Positions 32,688-41,394 of a stretch of 64,000 bases of DNA are shown here, in pieces. Numbering within the stretch: the stretch's first letter is position 1; each line of letters begins with the position of its first letter. Source of the stretch: Gemmatimonadales bacterium. Lineage in GTDB: Bacteria; Gemmatimonadota; Gemmatimonadetes; Gemmatimonadales; GWC2-71-9. The notes beneath the pieces were generated by a model. That model ran no database searches. It saw nothing but the letters and a program-made list of their open reading frames with translations, and was not told the DNA's origin. A program made the position numbers and the translations under genes. The stretch covers positions 62,001 through 126,000 of the forward strand of contig JAICWE010000002.1 of the NCBI GenBank assembly GCA_025934955.1, in the 5' to 3' direction.

Positions 32688-33359
32688 ATGACGGCGCTCG
32701 GCGCTTCCTGCGTGGTGCTGGCCGACGAACGCGCGCTCGCCCGCGAGGCGCTGCGCGCGCTGCTCGAGCCGCACTTCCGGGTCGGTGCCGTCGTCACGCA
32801 TGGCCGGTCGCTGCTGGCGGCGGTTCGCCGGCTCCGGCCGGCGGCGCTGCTGCTCAGCGTGACGCTGCCGGGCGCAGACCTGTTCCCGACGCTGCGAGAG
32901 CTGACGCGGTACGAGCCGGTGATCCCCGTGCTGCTCCTCACGCCGACGATCGAGCCGTCCGCCGCCGATCAGGCGCTGCGCGCCGGCGCGCGCGGCTACC
33001 TCCAGCGCGGGGCGAGCGCGGGCGCGCTGCTCGATGCGGTGACGACGATCGTGACGGGCGGGGTGGTGATCGACTCGCTGCTCTACCGCCAGACGGCGGA
33101 CGACGGCTGGGGCGCAGCGCCGGCCGCGGGCCGCCCGGTGCTCACCGACCGCCAGCGGCAGGTGCTGCGGCTGGTGGTGCAGGGGCGGCGTACCGCCGAG
33201 ATCGCGGCGCTGCTCGGCATCGGCGAGAAGGCGGTCGAGTTCCACCGCGGCCGGCTCAAGCGCGCGCTCGGCGTCTCGACGACCGCGGCGCTGGTGCGCT
33301 GTGCCGTCACCCGCGGGCTCGCGCGCGGCGACCGCGTCCGCCGATCCATCCCCGCCTGA
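32688..33359 (+). CDS. LuxR-family regulator with non-phosphorylatable receiver
   Basis: 223 residues. The N-terminal receiver-like domain (7-125) keeps Asp13 and Glu14, but the phosphoacceptor Asp is replaced by Ser57 (LLLSVTLPG) and the conserved Lys by Gln (GYLQRG). The C-terminal about 65 residues are a normal LuxR HTH (LTDRQRQVLRLVVQGRRTAE then a recognition helix). It should bind DNA but respond by a route other than aspartyl phosphorylation. It follows glutamine synthetase after 110 bases containing a TATTTC box, so it probably has its own promoter. Confidence 0.82.
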   Translation: MTALGASCVVLADERALAREALRALLEPHFRVGAVVTHGRSLLAAVRRLRPAALLLSVTLPGADLFPTLRELTRYEPVIPVLLLTPTIEPSAADQALRAGARGYLQRGASAGALLDAVTTIVTGGVVIDSLLYRQTADDGWGAAPAAGRPVLTDRQRQVLRLVVQGRRTAEIAALLGIGEKAVEFHRGRLKRALGVSTTAALVRCAVTRGLARGDRVRRSIPA

Positions 33360-33376
33360 CGATTCCGCTCCCGGCG

Positions 33377-34123
33377 TCAGCGCGCCGGCAGCGCCTGGAG
33401 GCGGAGCGTCACCTGGCCGAACGGCAGCGGCAGCCGGAGCTGCGCTGGAATCCGGCGCGCGTCGTCCGTCAACCAGAGCTGGCTCGACACGCCCGCGGCA
33501 CTCACCGTGAGCGCCAGGCAGTTGACGGTCTCGCCGGTGCCCAGCGTCACCGGCTCGCGGCCGGTGACGGTGACGTGGACCGGGTTGTAGCCGGTGCGGA
33601 AGTAGCGCGAGAGCGAGAGATCGGCGCCCGGCGAGAGCGGCGCGAGTCGCAGCCAGTAGAGAAAGCCCAGCTCATCCAGCGCGTCATGCGGTGTCGCCCA
33701 CGCCTGGGTGCTTCCTTCCTCGCGGTACAGCCCCGAATCGGCCAGAATCTCGAAGGTGTGCTCGTCGACCCGGCCGGCCTGATCGGCGCGGCGATGGAAC
33801 CGTCGGGAGACGAACCGCGTGTCGCGCCAGCCGGTCCATGAGGTGAGATCGTACTGCACGCCGAAGCCGGTCATGCCGCCCTGCGCGGTGAGCGACAGGA
33901 CGTACGTTTCAGCGCCGCGCACCTGCGCCTTCCCGGTCACCCGGGCCACCGCGGTGCCGACGGTGACGAAGCCGAGGCGCGCGTCGTACCGTAACGTCTC
34001 GCCGACGGCGAATGGAGCAGCGGGCGGAGTCGGCGCAGCCAGCGGCGCCGGCATGGTGAGTCGAGCTGTCCGCACGGGCGCGGCGAGACCGGCGGCGAGC
34101 AGGACGGGAGCGAGCAGGCGCAT
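33377..34123 (-). CDS. DUF3108-family secreted protein
   Basis: 248 residues from ATG 34123 with GGAAG seven bases upstream. A signal peptide is followed by a beta-rich domain matching the DUF3108 pattern: GETLRYDARLGFVTVGTAVA near the start, a helix-poor middle, and SSQLWLTDDARRIPAQLRLP near the end. The fold is a large half-barrel expected in the periplasm or outer membrane interface; its role is unknown. It is divergent from the acylase operon with only 30 bases between the two start codons, so the promoters must overlap. Confidence 0.78.
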   Translation of the reverse strand: MRLLAPVLLAAGLAAPVRTARLTMPAPLAAPTPPAAPFAVGETLRYDARLGFVTVGTAVARVTGKAQVRGAETYVLSLTAQGGMTGFGVQYDLTSWTGWRDTRFVSRRFHRRADQAGRVDEHTFEILADSGLYREEGSTQAWATPHDALDELGFLYWLRLAPLSPGADLSLSRYFRTGYNPVHVTVTGREPVTLGTGETVNCLALTVSAAGVSSQLWLTDDARRIPAQLRLPLPFGQVTLRLQALPAR

Positions 34124-34153
34124 CGTGTTTCTTCCGATCGGGGACGTGGGGGC

Positions 34154-36610
34154 ATGATAGTCGGAGCGCGGCGGTGGCGCCGGGGGCTCGCGGGTATCGC
34201 ACTCGTCGCACTCACGGCGGCGGGGGCGGTCGGCCTGGGCCCGCTGCCGCCCGCGGGGCCGCTGCTGGATCCGTTCGGCGGACTCTGGGCGGTCGCGACG
34301 ACGGCGGAGCCGCCGAGCAGGTCCCGTGCCCGCCTGCCCGGACTCGGCGCGCCGGTGCGGGTGGTGTACGACGACCGCGCGGTGCCGCACATCTTCGCCG
34401 CGACCGAGAGCGACGCCTACCGCGCGCTGGGCTATGTCATCGCGCGCGACCGTCTGTTCCAACTGGATCTCCAGGCCCGCGCCGGCGGCGGCACGCTCAC
34501 CGAGCTGCTCGGCCCGTCACTCCTTCCGGCTGATCGCGACACCCGCGCGACCGGCTTCCGCCGCGCCGCCGAGCGGATCCTCGCCGGGATGGCGCCGTCT
34601 TCGGCCGCGCGGCAGGCGCTGGATCAGTACGTCGCCGGTGTCAACGCCTACATGGATGGACTGGGCCGGCGCGATCTGCCGCTCGAGTACCGCCTGCTCG
34701 GCCGTCGGCCTGCACGCTGGACCGCCGCCGATCCGATCTACGTGTACCTGCAGATGGGCCGCACGCTGGCGTGGAGTGGTGAGGAGTTCACCCGGCTCGC
34801 CGCGGCGGCGCGGGCGGGGCGCGCCGCGGCCGATGCATTGTTTCCCGTGCACGCGCCGCTGCAGGAGCCCATCGTTCCGGCGCCGCACGAGCCACGCGCG
34901 CTGGCGGACACGATCCCGCCGCCGGGCGCGCCGGACTCGTCGGCGCTGCTGGCGGCGGAGACGATGCCGCGCGTTCCGTCAGGCAGCGGGTTCGGCCGCG
35001 CCGCTCGCGACCCCGACGCCGACGCGCCGGGCAGCAACAACTGGGCGGTGGCGCCGCGTCGCACCCGCAATGGCTTCGCGCTGCTCGCCGGCGATCCGCA
35101 TCTGGACCTCACACTCCCGTCCATCTGGTACGAGGCGCAGCTCGCGGCACCCGGGCTCGACGTGTACGGCGTCACCATCCCGGGCCTGCCCGCGATCATC
35201 ATCGGCTTCAACCGCGACGTCGCCTGGAGCTTCACCAACACCCAGGCCGACGTGCTCGACTACTGGCGCGAGACGGTGGACGACACGCTGCGTCCGGCGC
35301 GCTACCGCGTGGACGGCTCGTGGCGACCGCTCGAGACGCGACTCGAGACGTATCGCGATCCGCGCGGCCGAGTCCTCGCCACCGACACCCTGCGCTTCAC
35401 TCATCGCGGCCCGCTCCGGCGGACGGCGGGCCGCTGGCTCTCCTTCCGCTGGACGGTGCTCGAGGCCGGCGATCTCGCCGCGCCGCTCCAGCGCGCCGCG
35501 CACGCACGGAGCGCACGCGAGTGGCTGGACGCGATGGCACCGTACCAGGCGCCCGCGCAGAACATGCTCGTCGCCGATGGCCGCGGCACCATCGCCATCC
35601 GCTCCACCGGCCGATTTCCCCGGCGTCCCGGTGACGGCCGCGGCGACCTGGTGCACGACGGCGGCAGCAGCGCGAGCGACTGGACCGGTGCATGGCCGGT
35701 GAGCGAGGAGCCGCAGTCGGTGGACCCCGCGCAGGGCTTCCTCGCGTCCGCCAATCAGGAGCCGGTGGATCCGGTGGTGAACGGCGCCTACCTCGGCGCC
35801 GACTGGTTCTCGCCCTGGCGCGCGCTCCGGATCAATCAGCTGCTGCGGGCCGACTCCTCGGTGACGCCGGACGCGATGCGCCGCTGGCAGACCGACGTCG
35901 CGAGCCCGCGCGCCGATCGCTTCGCGCCGTTCTTCATTGCGGCGGCGCGGGCGCATGCGGGCGACACGCTCCTGGCCCACGCGGCCGACGTCCTCGCCCG
36001 ATGGGACCGGCGCCACACCGCCGGTGCCGCCGGCGCCACGCTGTTCGAGCGTGCGATGGACAACATGGGCCCGCGGCTGTTCGACGAGCTCTCGGCGAAT
36101 GGCCTACCGAGCGCGATGATCGCGAGCCGCCTGCTGGATGAACCGGACAACGTCTGGTGGGACGTGCGGGCGACGCGCACCGTCGAGCGGCGCGACGACG
36201 TCCTCGCCGCGAGTCTCCGCGCGGCGTACCACGCGCTCGGGGCCGAGCACGGCGCGCCGGAGCGGGGCGGCTGGGCCTGGGCGCGGGTCCACCGAGCCAA
36301 CGTGCCTCACCTGCTGCGGCTCCCGTCGCTCTCGGCGGTCGACCTGCCGCCGCCGGGCGGACCGTCCACCCTCAGCCCGTCGGAGGGCGCCGGCGACAAC
36401 GGCTCGAGCTGGCGCATGGTGGTGGAGCTGGGGCCCGAGGTCCACGGCTGGGGAACGTATCCCGGCGGCCAGTCGGGCAACCCGGCGAGCACGCACTACG
36501 CCGACTACCTGCCGGCGTGGGTCGCCGGCCGGCTCGACTCGCTGCGCTTCCCGCACTCGCCCACGCAACTTCGTCCGAGCGCGACGCTGCTGCTCGAGGG
36601 GGCACGCTGA
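34154..36610 (+). CDS. Penicillin-acylase-family N-terminal nucleophile hydrolase
   Basis: 818 residues. An N-terminal hydrophobic anchor or signal (about 10-30), an alpha-chain region, a linker of about 60 residues, and the self-cleavage site GSNNW with Ser294 becoming the N-terminal nucleophile of the beta chain. Downstream motifs such as AGDPHLDLTLPSIWYEAQLA and IGFNRDVAWSFTNTQADVLD are typical. The family removes acyl groups from penicillins, acyl-homoserine lactones or cyclic lipopeptides, so quorum quenching is possible. It heads a tightly coupled four-gene run (TGATG, ATGA, ATGA). Confidence 0.9.
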   Translation: MIVGARRWRRGLAGIALVALTAAGAVGLGPLPPAGPLLDPFGGLWAVATTAEPPSRSRARLPGLGAPVRVVYDDRAVPHIFAATESDAYRALGYVIARDRLFQLDLQARAGGGTLTELLGPSLLPADRDTRATGFRRAAERILAGMAPSSAARQALDQYVAGVNAYMDGLGRRDLPLEYRLLGRRPARWTAADPIYVYLQMGRTLAWSGEEFTRLAAAARAGRAAADALFPVHAPLQEPIVPAPHEPRALADTIPPPGAPDSSALLAAETMPRVPSGSGFGRAARDPDADAPGSNNWAVAPRRTRNGFALLAGDPHLDLTLPSIWYEAQLAAPGLDVYGVTIPGLPAIIIGFNRDVAWSFTNTQADVLDYWRETVDDTLRPARYRVDGSWRPLETRLETYRDPRGRVLATDTLRFTHRGPLRRTAGRWLSFRWTVLEAGDLAAPLQRAAHARSAREWLDAMAPYQAPAQNMLVADGRGTIAIRSTGRFPRRPGDGRGDLVHDGGSSASDWTGAWPVSEEPQSVDPAQGFLASANQEPVDPVVNGAYLGADWFSPWRALRINQLLRADSSVTPDAMRRWQTDVASPRADRFAPFFIAAARAHAGDTLLAHAADVLARWDRRHTAGAAGATLFERAMDNMGPRLFDELSANGLPSAMIASRLLDEPDNVWWDVRATRTVERRDDVLAASLRAAYHALGAEHGAPERGGWAWARVHRANVPHLLRLPSLSAVDLPPPGGPSTLSPSEGAGDNGSSWRMVVELGPEVHGWGTYPGGQSGNPASTHYADYLPAWVAGRLDSLRFPHSPTQLRPSATLLLEGAR

Positions 36611-36960
36611 TGCGCTCGGCGCCGGCCGTTGCCGTGCTCGCCGTTGCCGTAGCGCTCGCGACGGCGGCAGGCGGATGGTGGACGGTGCCGCTCGTCGCCG
36701 CGCTCTGGGCGCGCGTCACGCCGATCCGGCGGCCGGTGGTCGGCGCGGGCGCGGGCGGCGCGCTCGGCTGGACGCTCCTGCTCGGCTGGACCGCGCTGCA
36801 CGGGCCGGTCACGAGACTCGCGGCGCGAGTCGCGCCGATCTTCCACGCGCCGGCGTGGGCGCTGTTGCTCGCGACGCTGCTCTACCCCGCGCTCCTCGCC
36901 GGCGCCGCCGCGGGCGTGGTGCGGCCGCGCCGACGTTGGGACGCGCGAGCGGTGGCATGA
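36610..36960 (+). CDS. Small membrane protein, 3-4 helices
   Basis: 116 residues, made almost wholly of hydrophobic helices (about 5-22, 25-38, 48-62, 82-104) with an Arg-rich C-terminal end. The ATG overlaps the stop of the acylase (TGATG) and its own stop overlaps the ATG of the HAD gene. No family recognised. Its position suggests it accompanies the acylase, perhaps in the membrane. Confidence 0.65.
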   Translation: MRSAPAVAVLAVAVALATAAGGWWTVPLVAALWARVTPIRRPVVGAGAGGALGWTLLLGWTALHGPVTRLAARVAPIFHAPAWALLLATLLYPALLAGAAAGVVRPRRRWDARAVA

Positions 36961-37754
36961 TCGCGGGCGTCCTGCTCGATCTGGACGGTACGCTCTACGT
37001 CGGCGACGCCGCGGTGCCCGGCGCGGCCGAGGCGCTGGCGCGGCTCCGCGCGGCGCGGCTGCCGTTCCGTCTCGTCACCAACACCACCAGCCGCTCGCGC
37101 GCGATGCTGGTCGAGCGGCTGCGCGGGCTCGGCATCGCCGTGAGCGCCGAGGAGATCGTCTCGGCGCCGGTGGCCGCGGCGACGCTCGCGCGCGATCGCG
37201 GCCACGCCGTCGTTGCGCCGTTCCTGCCGGAGCCCGCGCTCGAGGATCTCGAAGGCGTGACACTCACCGGCGGCATCACCGGCAGCAACAACGGCCGGCC
37301 GACCGCGGTGCTGCTGGGCGATCTCGGCGAGCGCTGGAGCTACGCCTTACTCCAGGAGGCGTTCGATCACGTCATGGATGGCGCCGAGCTGCTCACCTGT
37401 TCACGCGACCGCTACTTCCGGAAGGGCGAGGGCCTCGCGCTCGACGCCGGGCCGTTCGTCGCTGCGCTGGAGTACGCGACGGGGCGGGAAGCGATCGTCG
37501 CGGGAAAGCCGAGCGGCGGGTTCTTCTACGCGGCGGTGCGTGCGCTCGGCAAAGGCGTGAGGCCGGAGAGCGTGGTGATGATCGGTGACGATCTCCGGAG
37601 CGACGTCGAGGGCGCACAGCGCGCCGGACTGCAGGGCTGGCTGGTGCGGACGGGGAAGTTCCGGGAGGGCGAGCTCGCGGCCGGCTCCATCGTGCCCGAC
37701 CGGCTGCTGGCGACCGTGGCGGATTTGCCGGCCGCGGTTATGCTATCGCCATGA
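36957..37754 (+). CDS. HAD-superfamily phosphatase (NagD/HDHD2-like)
   Basis: 265 residues. Motif I LLDLDGTLYVGD (Asp8, Asp10), motif II TNTTS, motif III Lys in AGKPSGGFF and motif IV GDDLRSDVEGA are all present. A C2-type cap domain of about 100 residues sits between motifs II and III, placing it with NagD, p-nitrophenyl phosphatase and phospholysine phosphatase (LHPP/HDHD2). It hydrolyses small phosphate esters or N-phosphates in the cytoplasm; the substrate is not evident. It is coupled by ATGA overlaps to its neighbours on both sides. Confidence 0.9.
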   Translation: MIAGVLLDLDGTLYVGDAAVPGAAEALARLRAARLPFRLVTNTTSRSRAMLVERLRGLGIAVSAEEIVSAPVAAATLARDRGHAVVAPFLPEPALEDLEGVTLTGGITGSNNGRPTAVLLGDLGERWSYALLQEAFDHVMDGAELLTCSRDRYFRKGEGLALDAGPFVAALEYATGREAIVAGKPSGGFFYAAVRALGKGVRPESVVMIGDDLRSDVEGAQRAGLQGWLVRTGKFREGELAAGSIVPDRLLATVADLPAAVMLSP

Positions 37755-38158
37755 CCTCTCCAGCCGATGTCCCCGCTGCGCCGCCGCCGCGGCGGCACTG
37801 GAAGCGCCGCTTCCTCCTGCTCGGCGTCGTCGCCCTGCCGTTCGTGGCGCTCTTCTTCTACACCACGCTGACGCTCGCGGTGAGTTACTCCGACGGGCAG
37901 CGCGCCGGCATCCTGCAGAAGCTTTCCCGCAGGGGATGGCTCTGCAAGACCAACGAAGGCGAGCTGGCGATGTCCATCGTCCCCGGCGTCGCGCCGACGA
38001 TCTGGGACTTCAGCGTGCGCGACGAGCGGGTGCTGCCGCAGCTTCGCGACGCGCTGGGCAAGCGCGTCGTGTTGCACTACACCGAGCACCACGGCGTCCC
38101 CACCGGTTGCTTCGGCGCCACGCAGTACTACGTGGACAGCGTGCGGGTGACGCCGTAG
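37751..38158 (+). CDS. Single-pass membrane protein, unknown
   Basis: 135 residues with a Pro-rich cytoplasmic start, a basic stretch, one membrane helix (about 20-44) and a periplasmic domain of about 90 residues. The domain contains RRGWLCKTNEGELAMS and VVLHYTEHHGVPTGCFGATQ. Two cysteines could form a disulfide. I have seen short proteins of this pattern in several phyla, always without a known function. It ends the acylase-HAD run and starts inside the HAD stop (ATGA). Confidence 0.65.
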   Translation: MTSPADVPAAPPPRRHWKRRFLLLGVVALPFVALFFYTTLTLAVSYSDGQRAGILQKLSRRGWLCKTNEGELAMSIVPGVAPTIWDFSVRDERVLPQLRDALGKRVVLHYTEHHGVPTGCFGATQYYVDSVRVTP

Positions 38159-38195
38159 CGCGACCGCCGGGCGAGTCGGCCAAGAGCTCTCCGAG

Positions 38196-38222
38196 CCCGG
38201 CATGGTATGCCGTCATGCCGGG
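38196..38222. terminator. Hairpin between convergent genes
   Basis: CCCGGCATG and CATGCCGGG, 9-bp perfect stem with a nine-base loop, in the 100-base gap between convergent genes. No T-tract follows on either strand, so it may be a factor-assisted bidirectional terminator. Confidence 0.4.
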
Positions 38223-38258
38223 GCACAGGTGGTTCCGTTCCGACGGCCGGAGCGCCGG

Positions 38259-39041
38259 CTAGCGGACCAGCTCCCGGAGCCGGGCGCTGTAGGCCCGGCT
38301 CGACGTGAGCGTGCCGCCGTCGCGGAGCTTGAGGACATACTCACCATGAAAGTACGGCTCCATCGCGGCGACGCGGTCGAGATTCACGATCGCGGATCGG
38401 TGCACCCGCACGAAGACCTCCGGGTCGAGCCGCGATTCGAGCGACGTCATCGTCTCGCGGAGCGGAAGCGCCCGACCGCCGGCGTGGAGCTGCGCGTAGT
38501 TGCCCGCCGCCTCGATCCAGTCCACCTCGGCCGCGCGGACGAAGACGATGCGGCCCCCGCTCCGCACGACGAAACGGGTCGCGTAGCGCCGGTCGCCGCG
38601 GAGCTGGGCGAGGAGCGCGCGAAGCGTCGCGTCGCTCGCGGCCGCGGTGTCTGACGCGGCGTCGCCCGCCGTGCGCGCGTCCACCTTCGCCACTGCGGCG
38701 GCGAAGCGGGCCGGCTCGACCGGCTTCAGGAGATAGTCCACCGCGTTCACCTCGAACGCGCGCACGGCGTACTCGTCGTACGCGGTGACGAAAACGATCG
38801 CGGGGAGCGGACCGGCGAGCGGGTCGGCGGCGAGCGCCTCGAGCACGGCGAAGCCGTCAAGCTCGGGCATCTGCACGTCGAGGAAGACGAGCGCGGGCCG
38901 GAGCTCCACGATCGAGCCAAGCGCCTCGGCGCCGTCGCCCGCCTCCGCGGCGAGCTCATAGCGCGGGAAGCCCGCAAGCAGATCGCGGATCCGCTCCCGC
39001 GCGAGCGGTTCGTCGTCCACGATCACGACCTTGTGTGTCAT
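38259..39041 (-). CDS. LytTR-family response regulator
   Basis: 260 residues. Receiver at 4-120 (acidic pair DDE, Asp55 in LVFLDVQMP, Lys in YLLKPV), a short Ala-rich linker, then a LytTR DNA-binding domain (about 155-260) with FVVRSGGRIVFVRAAEVDWI and FVRVHRSAIVNLDRV. LytTR regulators bind paired direct repeats and often control surface, autolysis or secretion genes. It overlaps the sensor kinase gene upstream by 4 bases, forming a clear pair. Targets are unknown. Confidence 0.92.
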   Translation of the reverse strand: MTHKVVIVDDEPLARERIRDLLAGFPRYELAAEAGDGAEALGSIVELRPALVFLDVQMPELDGFAVLEALAADPLAGPLPAIVFVTAYDEYAVRAFEVNAVDYLLKPVEPARFAAAVAKVDARTAGDAASDTAAASDATLRALLAQLRGDRRYATRFVVRSGGRIVFVRAAEVDWIEAAGNYAQLHAGGRALPLRETMTSLESRLDPEVFVRVHRSAIVNLDRVAAMEPYFHGEYVLKLRDGGTLTSSRAYSARLRELVR

Positions 39042-40138
39042 GCCGGCTCCGCGGCGTGCCAGGGGAGCCGGAGCCGCACGCGCAGGCCGCCGCCGGCGAT
39101 CGGCTCGAGCGCGAGCGCCTGTCCGTCGCCGTACAGCTCGGCGAGCCGCGCGCGGGTGTTGCCGAGACCGATGCCGTCGGCCGGGAAGTCGCCGTTCGTG
39201 TCGAGGCCGCCGTCGTCGTCGGTGACGCTGAGCGCGAGGGCGCCGTTCTCGCGCACGGCGGCGATCGTCACGCGGCCGGCGCCCGCGCGTCGCGCGATCC
39301 CGTGCTGGAGCGCGTTCTCCACGAGCGGCTGGAGCGAGAGCCGCGGCACCAGCGCGCGCTCCGCGCCGGGCGCGATCTCGTATTCGACGCGGAGCCGGTC
39401 GCCGAAGCGCGCCTGCACGATGCCGACGTAGTGGTCGAGCAGCGCCAGCTCCTCGACGAGCGGCACCTCGTGCGGCTCGCGGCGGAGCGTCGCGCGGAGG
39501 AGCGACGAGAGCCGGGCCAGCATCTCGTTGGCGGCGACGACGTCGCGGTGCATGAGCGTCGAAACGCCCTGGAGCGTGTTGAAGAGGAAGTGCGGCTGGA
39601 GCTGCGCCGCGAGCGCGTCGAGGCGGGCCTGGGTGAGCTGCGCCTCGAGCCGCGCCGCCGCCGCGTCGCGCTCGCGCCAGCGGCGGTAGTACTCGACGGC
39701 GTGGACGGCGACGATCACCGCCCAGAAGGCGATGCTCTCGATCGCAAAGTTGGTCTCGAGCACCGCCGCATACGGGCGGTGCGGAAGGCCGAGCCCGTCG
39801 TGGATCGGGAGATAGAGCGCGTACTTGATCGGCACGCAGCACGCCGCGACGGCGAGATGGATCGGGAGATGGCGGGTCCAGCGCTGCCGGTCAATCGGGA
39901 AGCGTCGCGCGAGCAGGAAGAACACCGGCGTGAAGACGGCGCAGGTGTACCAGTCGGTCAGCCGGTCGGGGATGAGCTTTCCCCACGGCACCGACTGGCC
40001 CTGCGTGCGCAGCCAGACCGCGGTCTGGAGCGACACGACGAGTGCGAGCGCCGTCCAGACGAGCGCGATCGTGCCCCAGAAGAGGAGGGGCCGCCGCGGC
40101 TCGGGCGGCGGGTCGGGACGGGCGGCAGGAGCGCGCAT
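39038..40138 (-). CDS. LytS/YehU-type sensor histidine kinase
   Basis: 366 residues from ATG 40138, with GAGG four bases upstream (an in-frame TTG at 40153 is possible). Four membrane helices lie in the first 150 residues. A short coiled coil and the His_kinase motif LQPHFLFNTLQG (His183) follow, and then an ATP-binding domain with LVENALQHGI and GIGLGNTRARL. This is the HPK8/LytS architecture, with the sensor being the membrane domain itself. It pairs with the LytTR regulator that starts inside its stop codon. Confidence 0.92.
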   Translation of the reverse strand: MRAPAARPDPPPEPRRPLLFWGTIALVWTALALVVSLQTAVWLRTQGQSVPWGKLIPDRLTDWYTCAVFTPVFFLLARRFPIDRQRWTRHLPIHLAVAACCVPIKYALYLPIHDGLGLPHRPYAAVLETNFAIESIAFWAVIVAVHAVEYYRRWRERDAAAARLEAQLTQARLDALAAQLQPHFLFNTLQGVSTLMHRDVVAANEMLARLSSLLRATLRREPHEVPLVEELALLDHYVGIVQARFGDRLRVEYEIAPGAERALVPRLSLQPLVENALQHGIARRAGAGRVTIAAVRENGALALSVTDDDGGLDTNGDFPADGIGLGNTRARLAELYGDGQALALEPIAGGGLRVRLRLPWHAAEPA

Positions 40139-40193
40139 GTCGCCTCTAATCAACCGCGGCAGAGCGGCCAGCGCGAGCCGCTGCCGCGAGTCG

Positions 40194-40655
40194 CTACCAG
40201 ATCGGCACCGTCGGCCACCGGCGGGCCAACCACGCGTCCAGGCCGTACGCTCTTCCCGCGGCGCCGAGCAGCACGACGAGCGCGCTGAAGAATACGGCGG
40301 CGTCCTCGCTGTCAGGCGACCAGAACCACCGGCCCTTCGCGAGCATGTAGTTGAGGAACAGGAACATCGCGATCGCCGCGCCGAGGCGGGTAGCGGTGCC
40401 GCTGAGCAGCGACAGTGCGGCGGTCAGCTCGCCCGCCATGACCAGCCGCGCGAAGAGCGTCGGGTGGGGGAGCACGACGTGCCGGATGAACCCGAGGTAC
40501 GCCGGCGTGGCCCGGCGCGCGGCGACGCCGTTCAGAAACGCCAGCATCTCGCCCGAGAACGGCGCGGCTCCGGTCAGCTTGCCGAGCACCGTGAGCAACA
40601 GGATCACACCGAGGTGAAGCCGCAGGATCACGAGCAGCGCGCGCGGAACGGTCAC
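40194..40655 (-). CDS. DoxX-family membrane protein
   Basis: 153 residues from GTG 40655. Four hydrophobic helices with the DoxX features: GVILLLTVLGKLTG near the start, the LVMAGELTAALSLLSGTATR core and MFLFLNYMLAKGRWFWSP. Family members occur as subunits of quinol oxidases or thiosulfate:quinone oxidoreductases and in redox-stress membranes; many have no known partner. The gene overlaps the stop of the lumazine-binding-like gene (GTGA) and lies 55 bases before the sensor kinase, all on the minus strand. Confidence 0.85.
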   Translation of the reverse strand: MTVPRALLVILRLHLGVILLLTVLGKLTGAAPFSGEMLAFLNGVAARRATPAYLGFIRHVVLPHPTLFARLVMAGELTAALSLLSGTATRLGAAIAMFLFLNYMLAKGRWFWSPDSEDAAVFFSALVVLLGAAGRAYGLDAWLARRWPTVPIW

Positions 40656-41146
40656 CGCATCGCCGCCCCGGCGGACGGCGTCCGCTCCCAGAGCACGTTC
40701 ACGATCTTCCACTGGCCGTTCCACTTTCCGAGCTCGAGATAGTCCACCCATTCCGACGCGACGATCTTCGCGACCGCGGCGCCGTGATAGACGTCGAGGA
40801 TTCGGAACTCCTTCCGCTGCTTATCGGCCGGCGTCGCCTTTCCGCCGCCGGCGCCAGTGTAGTCCACCAGCGTCATCGCGCTCATCTGGCCGAGGCGGCT
40901 TCGGCCGGTCGAGTCGGTCATGACGATGCGCTTGGCGAGTTCAGGGTGGAGCGCGCGCGACATGCGCTGCGCGTCGCCCGCGTACCAGCCCTCGATGTAG
41001 TCCATCGCGGCGGCCCGGATTCCGGCGGAGTCGGCGGCGGTGGTCTGGGCCGTTCCTTCGGACGGAAGGGCGCAGAGGGCCACGGCGAGGGCACAGAGCG
41101 CGGCGCTGATGCGAACACCGGTTGGCGTGCGAGGGGATCGGGACAT
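40652..41146 (-). CDS. Secreted NTF2-like (putative lumazine-binding) protein
   Basis: 164 residues from ATG 41146 with GAGG eight bases upstream. A signal peptide ends near EGTAQT. The mature part follows the Lumazine_bd_2/SnoaL-like pattern: AAAMDYIEGWYAGDAQRMSR, HPELAKRIV and a final VDYLELGKWNGQWKIVNVLW. The fold is a cone-shaped barrel that can bind small molecules, but catalytic residues vary, so no reaction is assigned. It is coupled to DoxX by a GTGA overlap. Confidence 0.82.
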   Translation of the reverse strand: MSRSPRTPTGVRISAALCALAVALCALPSEGTAQTTAADSAGIRAAAMDYIEGWYAGDAQRMSRALHPELAKRIVMTDSTGRSRLGQMSAMTLVDYTGAGGGKATPADKQRKEFRILDVYHGAAVAKIVASEWVDYLELGKWNGQWKIVNVLWERTPSAGAAMR

Positions 41147-41394
41147 GCTGCGAACCTCGTGCAAGGTGGACGCGGCCGCCGCGGGCGCGGGCGGCACGAG
41201 GGTACGGTACCGGCCGCGCCGGTCGCGCTCAACGAATTGGGGACGAGCCGGCCTCGCCGCGGGACGAGCCGGCGCGCTGACGCACAGTCCGGGTGTAACC
41301 GGCCGCACATGTGACCGTCGCCGACGCGCTCGGGATCGCCGCATCGCAGACTCGATCGTCGGCGCTCACGCCGGCTCGATCGCGGGAGGGAACG

